Assembly (NCBI GenBank): GCA_964371655.1
Contig: CAYJOD010000140.1
Span: forward strand, 1-11,862
Reading direction: 5' to 3'
From: CAZGSN01 sp964371655
GTDB taxonomy: Bacteria; Desulfobacterota; Binatia; HRBIN30
DNA length: 11,862 nucleotides
The translations under genes were made by a program, and so were the position numbers. Under the pieces are notes generated by a model, which saw only the letters and a program-made list of their open reading frames with translations, was not told the origin of the DNA and made no database searches. Positions 1 to 5,725 of the stretch are shown here, piece after piece (positions within the stretch are counted from its first letter, which is position 1; each line of letters opens with the position of its first letter).

Positions 1-119
1 CCCTTCGGGGTCCAGAATCCAGATACGCGTGCATGCCGAGTTGCGTGTAATGATGAGGCTTACGCTTAGGGGAATGCGTATTCCACCGAACCAGCGCGCA
101 ACTGTAGCGTTTGCCGTGC

Positions 120-1616
120 TCAGGACACTGCCACGACATCCAACCCAGCACGTTCCCGGTAGAGCGCCGGCTGCGTCATCCGCCAGGCAACTAGACCGCC
201 AAGGAGGACAGCCACTTGCGGAAAGCCGCGCGCCTTCATGGCGTAGGCAACGATCGTGGCGTCGACGCCGGTGCTGCAGACGATGAGGATGTTGCGATCA
301 CGCGGCAGTCGGTCGATCCAGCGGCTGAATCCGATGAAGGGGATTTCGTGCGAGTTGGGCATGCCCCGCATCAGTCGCCGCTCGATGCCGAGGCGCACGT
401 CGAGGATGTAGTTGCGCGGGTCTGCGAGGAACGCTGCGTCGATCTGTGCGGGCGACGCCAGCCATACCTCCGGGGTCTCGCCGCGGACGAAGCGCCCGAT
501 CAAGTTTGCGGCGTAGTCGATGTGACCGAGGGTCGTATCGATCGACAGGCTCAGGCGTACGCTTTCCTTTGCTTCGGCCTCGCTGAGCCCGATGGCCGTG
601 AGCACGTGCGACGGCTTGCCGCCCTCCGCGTTGCAGGCCGAGCCGGCCGACACGGAGACGCCGTGAACGTCGAGGAAGGCAAGCAGGTCCGCATTACGAA
701 CTCCGGGAAAACGCAGGTTCAGCGTGTTGGGAACAACGCCGTCGCGAGGCGAGTTCTCCACCAAATCGGGCTTGAGCGCGGAGAGGCGCGCCAATAGAGC
801 ATCTCGCCGTGTCGCTACGGTCGCGGCGCGCGCCAGCAGTTGCGGGACGCGGGCAAACGCCGCACCGCAGCCGGCGATGTTGTGCGTGCTCTCGGTGCCG
901 GCGCGGCGGCCATCCTCCTGGTGCCCACCGCTGATGAAGGGATGGCACGGCGCCCCCTCTCGAACATAGAGCACGCCGACTCCTTTGGGCCCAAAAACCT
1001 TGTGCGCGGAAAACGTCGCATAGTCGACGCCGAGTGCGCGCACGTCGACCGGCACCTTGCCCAGCGCCTGCACGCAGTCGGCGTGAAACAAGGCGCCCGC
1101 CGCATGCGACAACGCCGCGAGCTCGGCGATGGGGTTGAGGGTGCCGAGCTCGTTGTTGGCCAGCATGCAGCTGACCAGAAACACGCGCTGGTCGAGAACC
1201 TCGGCGAGAGCGGCCGCGTGCACGCGCCCGTGACGGTCCACCGGTACCCAGGTCACCTCGACGCCCATACCCGCCAGCTCCTCGGCGACCGCGCGCACCG
1301 ACGAGTGCTCGACCGCTGTCGTCAGCAAGCGCTTGCGCCCTGGAGTCGTGCGTGCGGCGAGCATCCGCAGGACGTGATTGTTGCCCTCGCTCGCACCCGA
1401 GGTGAAGACGAGCTCCTCAGGCTGAGCGTTGATCGCGGCAGCGGCTTCGGCGCGTGCGCGCTCGATCACGGCGGCCGCGTCGCGGCCGAGCTGGTAGACC
1501 GACGATGGGTTGCCCGGGTGCTTGTCGAGCACCTCGGCCATGCGCCGTCGCACCGGCCGTGCGACGGGCGTCGTGGCATTGTTATCGAGGTAGACTTGGC
1601 GAATACGTTTGAACAT
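120..1616 (-). CDS. Cysteine desulfurase (NifS/IscS-like) fused to a C-terminal rhodanese domain
   Basis: Predicted cytosolic PLP enzyme that removes sulfur from L-cysteine as an enzyme-bound persulfide, giving alanine. Of the 498 residues, about 1-380 form the class V aminotransferase fold: N-terminal YLDNNATTP (9-17), VEHSS around His104, HADCVQALGKV with Asp180, SAHKVFGPKG with the PLP lysine at Lys206, and SAGSACNAEGG with the catalytic Cys328 on a long group-I-type loop. Residues about 385-480 form a rhodanese domain with active-site loop CSTGVDA (Cys447) and the usual LLGGLVAWR end. Typical desulfurases are about 390-400 residues, so the extra 100 are the fused sulfurtransferase. In family terms Cys447 could accept the persulfide from Cys328; that transfer is inferred. 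It starts with ATG 30 bp after cysH on the same strand and probably shares its transcript. No strong ribosome-binding site is seen. The sulfur or selenium acceptor is unknown. Confidence 0.93.
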   Translation of the reverse strand: MFKRIRQVYLDNNATTPVARPVRRRMAEVLDKHPGNPSSVYQLGRDAAAVIERARAEAAAAINAQPEELVFTSGASEGNNHVLRMLAARTTPGRKRLLTTAVEHSSVRAVAEELAGMGVEVTWVPVDRHGRVHAAALAEVLDQRVFLVSCMLANNELGTLNPIAELAALSHAAGALFHADCVQALGKVPVDVRALGVDYATFSAHKVFGPKGVGVLYVREGAPCHPFISGGHQEDGRRAGTESTHNIAGCGAAFARVPQLLARAATVATRRDALLARLSALKPDLVENSPRDGVVPNTLNLRFPGVRNADLLAFLDVHGVSVSAGSACNAEGGKPSHVLTAIGLSEAEAKESVRLSLSIDTTLGHIDYAANLIGRFVRGETPEVWLASPAQIDAAFLADPRNYILDVRLGIERRLMRGMPNSHEIPFIGFSRWIDRLPRDRNILIVCSTGVDATIVAYAMKARGFPQVAVLLGGLVAWRMTQPALYRERAGLDVVAVS

Positions 1617-1646
1617 CCCGACACGAAATCGGCGAGTCGATCAGCC

Positions 1647-2402
1647 TCAAATGCCGCTGCCGCCCGCTTCGCCGTCGTCTTCGTGCAGCCCACACTCGCG
1701 CTTGAGACCAAAGAAACGGGTTTGTTCTTCGCTCATGCCGGGTTCCAATTTCGACGTCGTATGCACGTCGCCGACCGAGACGTATCCCTGCTCCCAGAGC
1801 GGGTGGTAGGGCAGGTCGAATTTCTGCAGGTAGTAGTGGATGTCCTTGTTGGACCACTCGAGAAGCGGGAGTACCTTGAACATGCCGCGTTGCACCGCCA
1901 ACACCGGCAGATCGGTACGGGTCTTCGACTGCGCGCGCCGCAGCCCCGAGAACCAGGTGTGTGCGTTCAGCTCTCTCATGGCGCGGGCCATGGGTTCTAC
2001 CTTGTTGAGCTTGTTGTACTTCGCGATGCCGTCGACCCCTTGCTCCCAGAGCTTGCCGAAGCGTGCCTCCTGCCATGCCGGAGTGATCCCCGCGCTGTAG
2101 ATCTTGAGGTTGAGATTGAGTCGCTCGGTGAGCTCGTCGATCAAGCGATAGGTTTCCGGGAAGAGGTAGCCGGTGTCGGTGAGCACGACCGGAATGGTGG
2201 GCCGGATCTGGGTGACCATGTGCAGCATCACCGCGGCCTGAATCCCGAAGCTGGACGAGAGTACAAACTCAGGCTCCAGGTTCTCGAATGCCCAGCACAC
2301 GCGATCTTGCGCCTTGAGGCGATCCAACCGGCGGTTGACGCCGGCCAACGCCGCCGGTCGCTCCTCGCGCGAGAGCCTCAGCAGATCATCGAGCTTCAAC
2401 AC
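1647..2402 (-). CDS. cysH: Phosphoadenylyl-sulfate (PAPS) reductase, CysH
   Basis: Cytosolic enzyme of assimilatory sulfate reduction: PAPS plus reduced thioredoxin gives sulfite and adenosine 3',5'-bisphosphate. The 251 residues follow E. coli CysH (244) almost end to end: LSSSFGIQAAV (48-58), the phosphosulfate-binding loop; LTDTGYLFPETY (74-85); WQEARFGKLWEQGV (110-123); FSGLRRAQS (151-159); and the C-terminal ECGLHE with catalytic Cys237. The paired cysteines that bind a [4Fe-4S] cluster in APS reductases (CC...CxxC) are absent, so the PAPS-type call is favoured. The start is GTG at 2402 with TTG directly after; no clear Shine-Dalgarno is seen, but the N-terminus aligns with the E. coli protein at this point. 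It is the first gene of a minus-strand pair with the desulfurase. No cysD, cysN, cysC or cysI is in the window. Confidence 0.95.
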   Translation of the reverse strand: MLKLDDLLRLSREERPAALAGVNRRLDRLKAQDRVCWAFENLEPEFVLSSSFGIQAAVMLHMVTQIRPTIPVVLTDTGYLFPETYRLIDELTERLNLNLKIYSAGITPAWQEARFGKLWEQGVDGIAKYNKLNKVEPMARAMRELNAHTWFSGLRRAQSKTRTDLPVLAVQRGMFKVLPLLEWSNKDIHYYLQKFDLPYHPLWEQGYVSVGDVHTTSKLEPGMSEEQTRFFGLKRECGLHEDDGEAGGSGI

Positions 2403-2510
2403 AAGATGCGTAAGCTATCGAAAGGTGGCGTCGGTTTCACCCCCTCGCGCAACGTTAAGGCACTGAACATTGCCGTCACTCGACGGCCTCGTTCGGACAG
2501 CAGCTTTGCG

Positions 2511-2534
2511 ATCCTCGCGGCTTGGCGCGAGGAT
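2511..2534 (-). promoter_or_regulatory. Perfect hairpin in the cysH leader region
   Basis: ATCCTCGCG (2511-2519) and CGCGAGGAT (2526-2534) form a perfect 9-bp stem with a 6-nt loop, about 110 bp upstream of the cysH start. It could be a leader RNA structure, a regulator site or a plus-strand terminator (TCTTCTT follows on the plus strand). The sequence does not decide between these. Confidence 0.3.
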
Positions 2535-2642
2535 TCTTCTTGGCAATTCCATTGAGCGTCGCGAAAGAAATAGAAAAAGCAGCAGGCGCCAGAGCCACGG
2601 CAAAGTCTCTGACGGAGCCGTGCGCGCAGGGATTAACATCGC

Positions 2643-2665
2643 GGCGCAGGCTAAAGTCCTGCGCC
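2643..2665. repeat. Short perfect palindrome, probably a dispersed intergenic repeat
   Basis: GGCGCAGG (2643-2650), loop CTAAAGT, CCTGCGCC (2658-2665): an 8-bp perfect stem. Palindromes of the form CGCAGG-CTAAAG-CCTGCG are, from memory, common dispersed intergenic repeats in several GC-rich phyla. Only one copy is in this window. Confidence 0.45.
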
Positions 2666-2770
2666 GGTGATTGGAGTGCTCCTGCCGCGCGTCGTACGTC
2701 GCCGCCAGCCCTCCGCCAACGACTTTGCCGTGGCCCTGCAGCAAGCGCTAACCGCGTGATTCCGCGTCAT

Positions 2771-2813
2771 TGGCGGAGAAGAGAAGGGGGCGAACCCTCC
2801 GAGGAGAGCTACG
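2771..2813 (-). pseudogene. Degraded 3' end of a third tRNA-Sec-like gene (att remnant)
   Basis: Read on the minus strand this ends in GGAGGGTTCG, a T-arm, then an acceptor strand ending CTTCTCCGCCA, so CCA is encoded. Aligned with the intact tRNA-Sec gene, the T-arm GGAGGGTTCG is identical and 16 of the last 19 bases match. The variable arm has decayed and no 5' half is present. It lies about 105 bp from the better-preserved 3' fragment. The likely origin is an older integration at selC; a tRNA-Ser 3' end is a less likely alternative. Confidence 0.5.
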
Positions 2814-2840
2814 GGTTGTTAGACTGTTAGGGTCACAGTT

Positions 2841-2940
2841 GCGAGATACGCTTCACGAGATGCGAGATACGCGGCAAGGCGGAGAAGGGAGGGGGTCGAA
2901 CCCTCCGGCGACCTTACGGACGCCCACGCGGTTTTGAAGA
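2841..2940 (-). repeat. Left copy of a 100-bp direct repeat (tRNA-Sec 3' half plus flank)
   Basis: Matches 5265-5364 with four mismatches in 100 positions at a constant offset of 2,424 bp. It contains the GATACGCTTCACGAGAT repeat motif (2841-2871) followed by the 3' half of tRNA-Sec. Confidence 0.9.
2876..2940 (-). pseudogene. Truncated tRNA-Sec 3' half (attachment-site duplication)
   Basis: On the minus strand this begins TCTTCAAAACCGC, in the anticodon loop, and runs through the variable arm, T-arm and acceptor 3' strand of tRNA-Sec. It matches 5300-5364 with one mismatch in 65. That mismatch changes a G-C neighbourhood of the variable stem into T-T (GGCGTCC against GGTCGCC), as expected of a copy no longer under selection. 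Sequence upstream of the anticodon loop is unrelated to tRNA-Sec, so there is no 5' half and it cannot be functional. A breakpoint at the anticodon loop is the classical crossover position for tyrosine-integrase elements at tRNA genes. Confidence 0.85.
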
Positions 2941-3133
2941 TGGCGCTTGTCTGCGGCTTTTCCTGGCTTCGGTGGTGAGTGAAAACGCCAACGAAATCCC
3001 GGATGCAATTCCAGGGCGCGGCAGGCCCTGATGCCGGGTAGGGTGGCGTGTGCTACCAGCGTCGGGACGCCGGCAAGGTGTATCGGCTCATCGAATTGAC
3101 CCTCGTCTTTAATGCTGCAAGGAATGTCTCCGA

Positions 3134-3417
3134 ATGTCGCCGGAAACCCGTCTCGCTTTGTTTCAGCGCAAGGAGATTCGCCGCGCCATCCACAACAACG
3201 AGTGGTGGTTCGTCATCACCGACATCGTCAGCGCGCTGACCGATTCAGCTGATCCGTCGCAGTATCTCAAGCGAATCCGCCAGCGCGACCCGCAGTTGAA
3301 TGAAGCCTTCCAAGGGGGGGTACAACTTGTCCCCCCCCTTGCCCTGGAGTTCGCGACGGCTGGCGGCCGCCAGTCAACGAATTGCTCAACAACGCCGATG
3401 ACTACAACGAGTTCTGA
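3134..3417 (+). pseudogene. Bro-N domain (phage antirepressor-type) gene, internally deleted and frameshifted
   Basis: The first 80 codons (3134-3373) encode a Bro-N DNA-binding domain: LFQRKEIRRAIHNNEWWFVI (9-28), DIVSALTDSADPSQYLK (30-46), then GGVQLVPPLALEFATAGGRQ (61-80). Intact relatives continue after GGRQ with about 100-200 more residues. Here the frame passes into unrelated sequence and stops at 3448. In another frame, VNELLNNADDYNEF and a stop (3373-3417) look like the original C-terminus, so a large internal segment appears lost at about 3373. AAGGA 11 nt upstream could be the ribosome-binding site. A perfect 10-bp inverted repeat with G7 and C7 runs (3311-3340) lies inside the domain. 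Such genes are typical phage or island cargo; the product is probably non-functional. Confidence 0.7.
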
Positions 3418-3941
3418 ACCGCGGATGGACGCTGATGAACGCGGATGATGACATTCCGCCGGATGACCCCTGTCTGTTTGATTTTGCGCCGGATGCCTCG
3501 GAGTTGATTCTTGCTCAGGAAACGCACGCGATCATTGGCTGTGCGCTGGAAGTGCTGAAGGTGTTGGGCCATGGACTCTTGGAGAAGCCCTACGAGAACG
3601 CGCTTGTGGTAGAGCTTGGGTTGCGGGGTATCACTTGGTGCCAGCAGCCCCGGTACGACGTCGTGTACAAGGGAGTGATGGTGGGTGAGTACGTGCCGGA
3701 TCTCACGGTTTTTGATCGTGTTGTCGTCGATACCAAAACGGTTGATCAAATCGGCAACCACGAGCTTGGACAAATGCTCAACTATCTGAAGATCACCGGC
3801 TTGCAGGTCGGTCTCATCCTCAACTTCAAATACGCTCGCCTCGAGTGGAAGCGCGTGGTCAACACGGTTCACGCGATGCGGGAAGACCATGAAGCTTGAG
3901 AATGAAAGCCATCCGCGTGGATCGGCGTCCATCCGCGGTTC
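3416..3941 (+). mobile_element. GxxExxY gene cassette bounded by 31-bp inverted repeats
   Basis: The left arm 3416-3446 (begins GAACCGCGGATGGACGC) and right arm 3911-3941 (ends TCCATCCGCGGTTC) are inverted copies matching at 28 of 31 positions. The single gene between them starts inside the left arm and stops 11 bp before the right arm. The left arm is identical over 31 bp to the end of the gene-less repeat at 5553-5583. The stop codon of the upstream Bro-N remnant overlaps the first base of the left arm, so the cassette may have landed at or near that gene. No target-site duplication is obvious. Confidence 0.6.
3435..3899 (+). CDS. GxxExxY family protein, PD-(D/E)XK nuclease-like
   Basis: 154 residues. 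The family signature GxxExxY is GLLEKPY (Gly47, Glu50, Tyr53), preceded by IIGCALEVLKVLGHG and followed by ENALVVEL. A putative PD-(D/E)XK core follows: VPDLTVF with Asp89, VVVDTK with Asp99 and Lys101, then QMLNYLK (113-119). Relatives usually have E-x-K where this one has D-x-K. The family is about 125 residues; the extra 25 at the N-terminus include MNADDD, encoded by the flanking repeat. The start at 3435 lies in the repeat and has no Shine-Dalgarno, so the true start may be downstream. Function is not established for the family as far as I know; a nuclease or repeat-processing role is inferred from fold and context. The neighbouring inverted repeats are the strongest clue. Confidence 0.8.
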   Translation: MNADDDIPPDDPCLFDFAPDASELILAQETHAIIGCALEVLKVLGHGLLEKPYENALVVELGLRGITWCQQPRYDVVYKGVMVGEYVPDLTVFDRVVVDTKTVDQIGNHELGQMLNYLKITGLQVGLILNFKYARLEWKRVVNTVHAMREDHEA

Positions 3942-4011
3942 TTCTTACGAGCTATCCAACGCCGAGAAGCGCGACTTTATCATGCGTGCTCAACCTGAAA
4001 ACCTCGATTAG
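3889..4011 (+). CDS. Possible 40-residue small ORF overlapping the end of the GxxExxY gene
   Basis: ATG at 3889 overlaps the preceding stop (3897-3899) in another frame and encodes 40 residues, with a polar, coding-like centre ELSNAEKRDFIMRAQ. Residues roughly 8-18 come from the right inverted repeat and the last few (PENLD) from the next repeat, so much of it is repeat sequence. It has no ribosome-binding site. It could be translationally coupled, or the fossil C-terminus of an older gene. Probably not a functional gene. Confidence 0.2.
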   Translation: MKLENESHPRGSASIRGSSYELSNAEKRDFIMRAQPENLD

Positions 4012-4184
4012 AACCGCGGATGAACACGGATGGACGCGGATTCGGAAGGGAACCACTTCCCTTCGAAGCGTATCGATTTTGTCCGGGCGAATTCATCACC
4101 TGAATCCCTGCATGTCCCGTTTCTGGCTGGTCTTATCCGCGTTCATCGGCGTCCATCCGCGGTTCCAACCGAGTTATTCGGGCT
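3994..4184 (-). repeat. 191-bp palindromic-ended repeat, copy A (MITE-like)
   Basis: Inverted copy of 5534-5725 with similarity along the whole length. Shared blocks are AAAACCTCGAT outside one end, CCGCGGATG...CGCGGAT arms at both ends, the central GAATTCGCCCGGACAAA, CGATACGCTTCGAA, and AGCCCGAA outside the other end. Both ends carry the same CCGCGGATG-type inverted repeat as the GxxExxY cassette, but there is no gene inside. A short element with a cassette-like end and no gene is what a non-autonomous derivative would look like. Confidence 0.75.
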
Positions 4185-4213
4185 CAAGAGACGGCTCGAG
4201 CGCCACAAACAGA

Positions 4214-4243
4214 AGAGCCGCCAGGCTTGCACCCAGCGGCTCT
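4214..4243 (-). terminator. Putative intrinsic terminator of the DUF1566 gene
   Basis: AGAGCCGC (4214-4221) and GCGGCTCT (4236-4243) form a perfect 8-bp stem with a 14-nt loop, 78 bp past the stop codon at 4321. On the minus strand the hairpin is followed by a moderately T-rich tail, TCTGTTTGTGG. The stem is convincing; the tail is only fair. Confidence 0.5.
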
Positions 4244-4320
4244 CTGCGGAGATCAAGGTTAGGTTGGCGGGTACGGTCAGTTGATCGACCTGTCCTCCGA
4301 AGCGGCAGCGCGAAGGAGGA

Positions 4321-5058
4321 TCACAAGCCGCCCCGGACTGCACGGGCATAGATGCTGCCTGTGGACTTGGCGTTGTCGCTCACGCCACCTTCGGCGAAGT
4401 TTGCGTACCACGCGTCCTGCGAATTACCGGCGGTGGTACTAGCCGACCAGTAGAAGTAAGTCTGCGTCGGTCCAAACACCGAATCGATGCACGGGGGGAA
4501 GGCCTGACACGTAGTCGGCTCCGGAAGGATGATCGTCTGTAACTCCGCAAACGTCGGCAGTCGCCAGCCGTTGGCGCCGGCAAATCCTCCTCCCGCATTC
4601 AGGTTGGCGAGGAAGTCGGTGAATATCGTTCCATCTTCGTCACTGGTATCACCGTCGCTCGTTGTCCATGTGTAGGAATTGTCCACGTCGTGACGGTCTC
4701 CCGCGAAATCCGTACCGCTTCCCACCACGGTTGTCTTCTTCTCCCACACCAGTCCGGTCAGGTTGTCCGTCACCGTGATTCCATTGTCGATGAACCGTGC
4801 CTGGTTGCACACGACACTCCCGGTCAACCCCTGCAGCTTCGTCCACGCCGCCGCGTACTTGATCCGACACTTCGAAATCTTTTCCTGATCGAAGATTCCG
4901 GTGTACTCCTTGACAAGCCATTTCGCCACGCACAGGTCATACTTGCCCTTTGCCTTGGCGCGGCCGGCCATGCACTTCTCATGGTCGCTCGCCGCCCGTG
5001 CCGTGCTGACCCACAGCAGTGTCGCACACGCCGCCACCGTCAAAATCGCTTTTCTCAT
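4321..5058 (-). CDS. Secreted DUF1566 (Lcl C-terminal domain) protein
   Basis: 245 residues with an export signal: MRKAILTVAACATLLWVSTARA, positively charged start, hydrophobic core, Ala-x-Ala-type cleavage near residue 22. A Cys- and Lys-rich segment follows (about 23-85; four cysteines). The DUF1566 domain spans about 88 to the end: ITVTDNLTGLVWEKK, the diagnostic NGWRLPTFAELQTI, FYWSAST, and YARAVRGG at the C-terminus. In this family the domain is extracellular and often linked to adhesion or surface display; substrate and partner are unknown. ATG at 5058 is chosen because AGAAGGAGG lies 6 nt upstream; an upstream GTG at 5076 would place that site inside the gene. It sits alone in the selC-bracketed segment and may be island cargo. 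Confidence 0.85.
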   Translation of the reverse strand: MRKAILTVAACATLLWVSTARAASDHEKCMAGRAKAKGKYDLCVAKWLVKEYTGIFDQEKISKCRIKYAAAWTKLQGLTGSVVCNQARFIDNGITVTDNLTGLVWEKKTTVVGSGTDFAGDRHDVDNSYTWTTSDGDTSDEDGTIFTDFLANLNAGGGFAGANGWRLPTFAELQTIILPEPTTCQAFPPCIDSVFGPTQTYFYWSASTTAGNSQDAWYANFAEGGVSDNAKSTGSIYARAVRGGL

Positions 5059-5064
5059 GATGTC

Positions 5065-5073
5065 CCTCCTTCT
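5065..5073 (-). promoter_or_regulatory. Strong ribosome-binding site fixing the DUF1566 start
   Basis: AGAAGGAGG on the minus strand, 6 nt before ATG 5058. Near-perfect Shine-Dalgarno at standard spacing, ruling against the upstream GTG start. Confidence 0.85.
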
Positions 5074-5264
5074 CACGGAATTCGAGGTGGATGATCACTC
5101 AGAACGCTGCCAATAGCCAATGCAAATGGACCGCTGTCCTTCGGTGTCACCGGTGTCGGTGTCGCCCACCGATCGAGACTGTCGATAAAGTCGGAACCGT
5201 GCCCTTTGACGGGGCTCAGGACTGCAGGCTGTTAGGGTGTTAGGCTGATAGGGCCGCAGCTCCT

Positions 5265-5364
5265 GCGAGATACGCTTCACGAGATACGAGATACGCTCCA
5301 AGGCGGAGAAGGGAGGGGGTCGAACCCTCCGGCGACCTTACGGCCGCCCACGCGGTTTTGAAGA
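5265..5364 (-). repeat. Right copy of the 100-bp direct repeat
   Basis: Partner of 2841-2940 (96 of 100 positions identical, same orientation). This copy overlaps the 3' half of the intact tRNA-Sec gene plus the GATACGCTTCACGAGAT motif downstream of it. Recombination between the two copies would excise 2,424 bp and leave an intact tRNA-Sec. Confidence 0.9.
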
Positions 5365-5395
5365 CCGGGGAGGCCACCGGGCCTCATCCTTCTCC
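5301..5395 (-). tRNA. selC: tRNA-Sec (anticodon UCA)
   Basis: Selenocysteine tRNA that decodes in-frame UGA. The 92-nt body folds with the tRNA-Sec hallmarks: an 8-bp acceptor stem (GGAGAAGG with CCTTCTCC), a 6-bp D stem (GAGGCC, loop CGGT, GGCCTC), anticodon loop CTTCAAA giving anticodon TCA, a long variable arm (GGCGGCC, loop GTAA, GGTCGCC, with one G-T pair), and a 5-bp T stem (GAGGG, loop TTCGACC, CCCTC). The discriminator is G, as in E. coli selC. The encoded tail reads CCT rather than CCA, so the terminal A would be added after transcription. The outermost pair of the anticodon stem is C-C, a slight irregularity. No selA, selB or selD and no evident selenoprotein lie in the window. Its 3' end has served as an integration site. 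Confidence 0.93.
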
Positions 5396-5533
5396 GTGCG
5401 TGGCGCAACTTACGTGACACGCCGCTCGGCGTCGAGCGCCGTTGCCTCACAATGGATCTCAGCCTTAGCCTTTGCCAAAAATTCGGCTGATCTTCAGCGA
5501 GTCAAATCCAGGCTTGGGCGACGGCTCAGGCCA
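5396..5533. other. Upstream region of selC
   Basis: No gene is seen. A palindrome CGCTCG-GCGT-CGAGCG lies at 5423-5438, about 30 bp upstream of the tRNA 5' end. The selC promoter on the minus strand should be here, but no good -35/-10 pair stands out. Confidence 0.4.
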
Positions 5534-5725
5534 AGCCCGAACAACTCAGTTGGAACCGCGGATGGACGCTGATGAACGCGGATAAGACCAACCAGACACC
5601 GCGGAGGGTAGGGATTCACGCAGGGAATTCGCCCGGACAAAGTCGATACGCTTCGAATCGACGTGTTTCCCTTCTGAATCCGTGTCCATCCGTGTTCATC
5701 CGCGGTTCCGATCGAGGTTTTCAGG
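5534..5725 (+). repeat. 191-bp palindromic-ended repeat, copy B (MITE-like)
   Basis: Inverted relative of 3994-4184. The left arm GAACCGCGGATGGACGCTGA (continuing to 5583) is identical over 31 bp to the left arm of the GxxExxY cassette, and the right arm ends CCGTGTTCATCCGCGGTTCC. The two 191-bp copies flank 4185-5533 (DUF1566 gene plus selC) in opposite orientation, so recombination between them could invert that segment. Confidence 0.75.

Larger units (their letters stand above)
2403..2770. other. Gene-free upstream region of cysH with two palindromes
   Basis: No convincing protein gene lies here on either strand; the open frames of about 60-110 codons lack recognisable features and overlap each other. 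The stretch contains two strong hairpins (2511-2534 and 2643-2665). The cysH promoter must lie here or beyond on the minus strand, but no clear -35/-10 pair is visible. Confidence 0.5.
2876..5304. mobile_element. Putative remnant genomic island integrated at selC (about 2.4 kb)
   Basis: The intact tRNA-Sec gene is at the high-coordinate end. Reading along its strand come the inserted DNA and then a duplicate of the tRNA 3' half in the same orientation, the layout produced by integration into a tRNA 3' end. Content: a broken Bro-N gene, a GxxExxY gene in inverted repeats, one 191-bp repeat and a secreted DUF1566 protein. No integrase or excisionase is present, so it is at most a decayed or non-autonomous island. 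A simple segmental duplication by recombination between repeats is the alternative, because similarity continues past the tRNA into the flanking repeat. Confidence 0.6.

Noticed and set aside
1..119. Possible gene at the left edge
   Set aside because: No coding signal or RNA structure could be recognised past the desulfurase stop; the small open frame there overlaps the desulfurase antisense.
69..122. Possible selenocysteine readthrough at the TGA stop of the desulfurase-rhodanese gene
   Set aside because: The frame stays open for only 17 codons after TGA, the extension has no conserved look, and no SECIS-like hairpin is evident. The rhodanese domain is already complete.
840..2555. 571-codon plus-strand open frame
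   Set aside because: It runs antisense to the well-supported cysteine desulfurase and cysH genes, has no recognisable domain, and its low-complexity composition is typical of a GC-rich shadow frame.
4013..4349. Small open frames on both strands around 4030-4349
   Set aside because: They are translations of the CCGCGGATG repeat and of the terminator region of the DUF1566 gene, with no protein family features.
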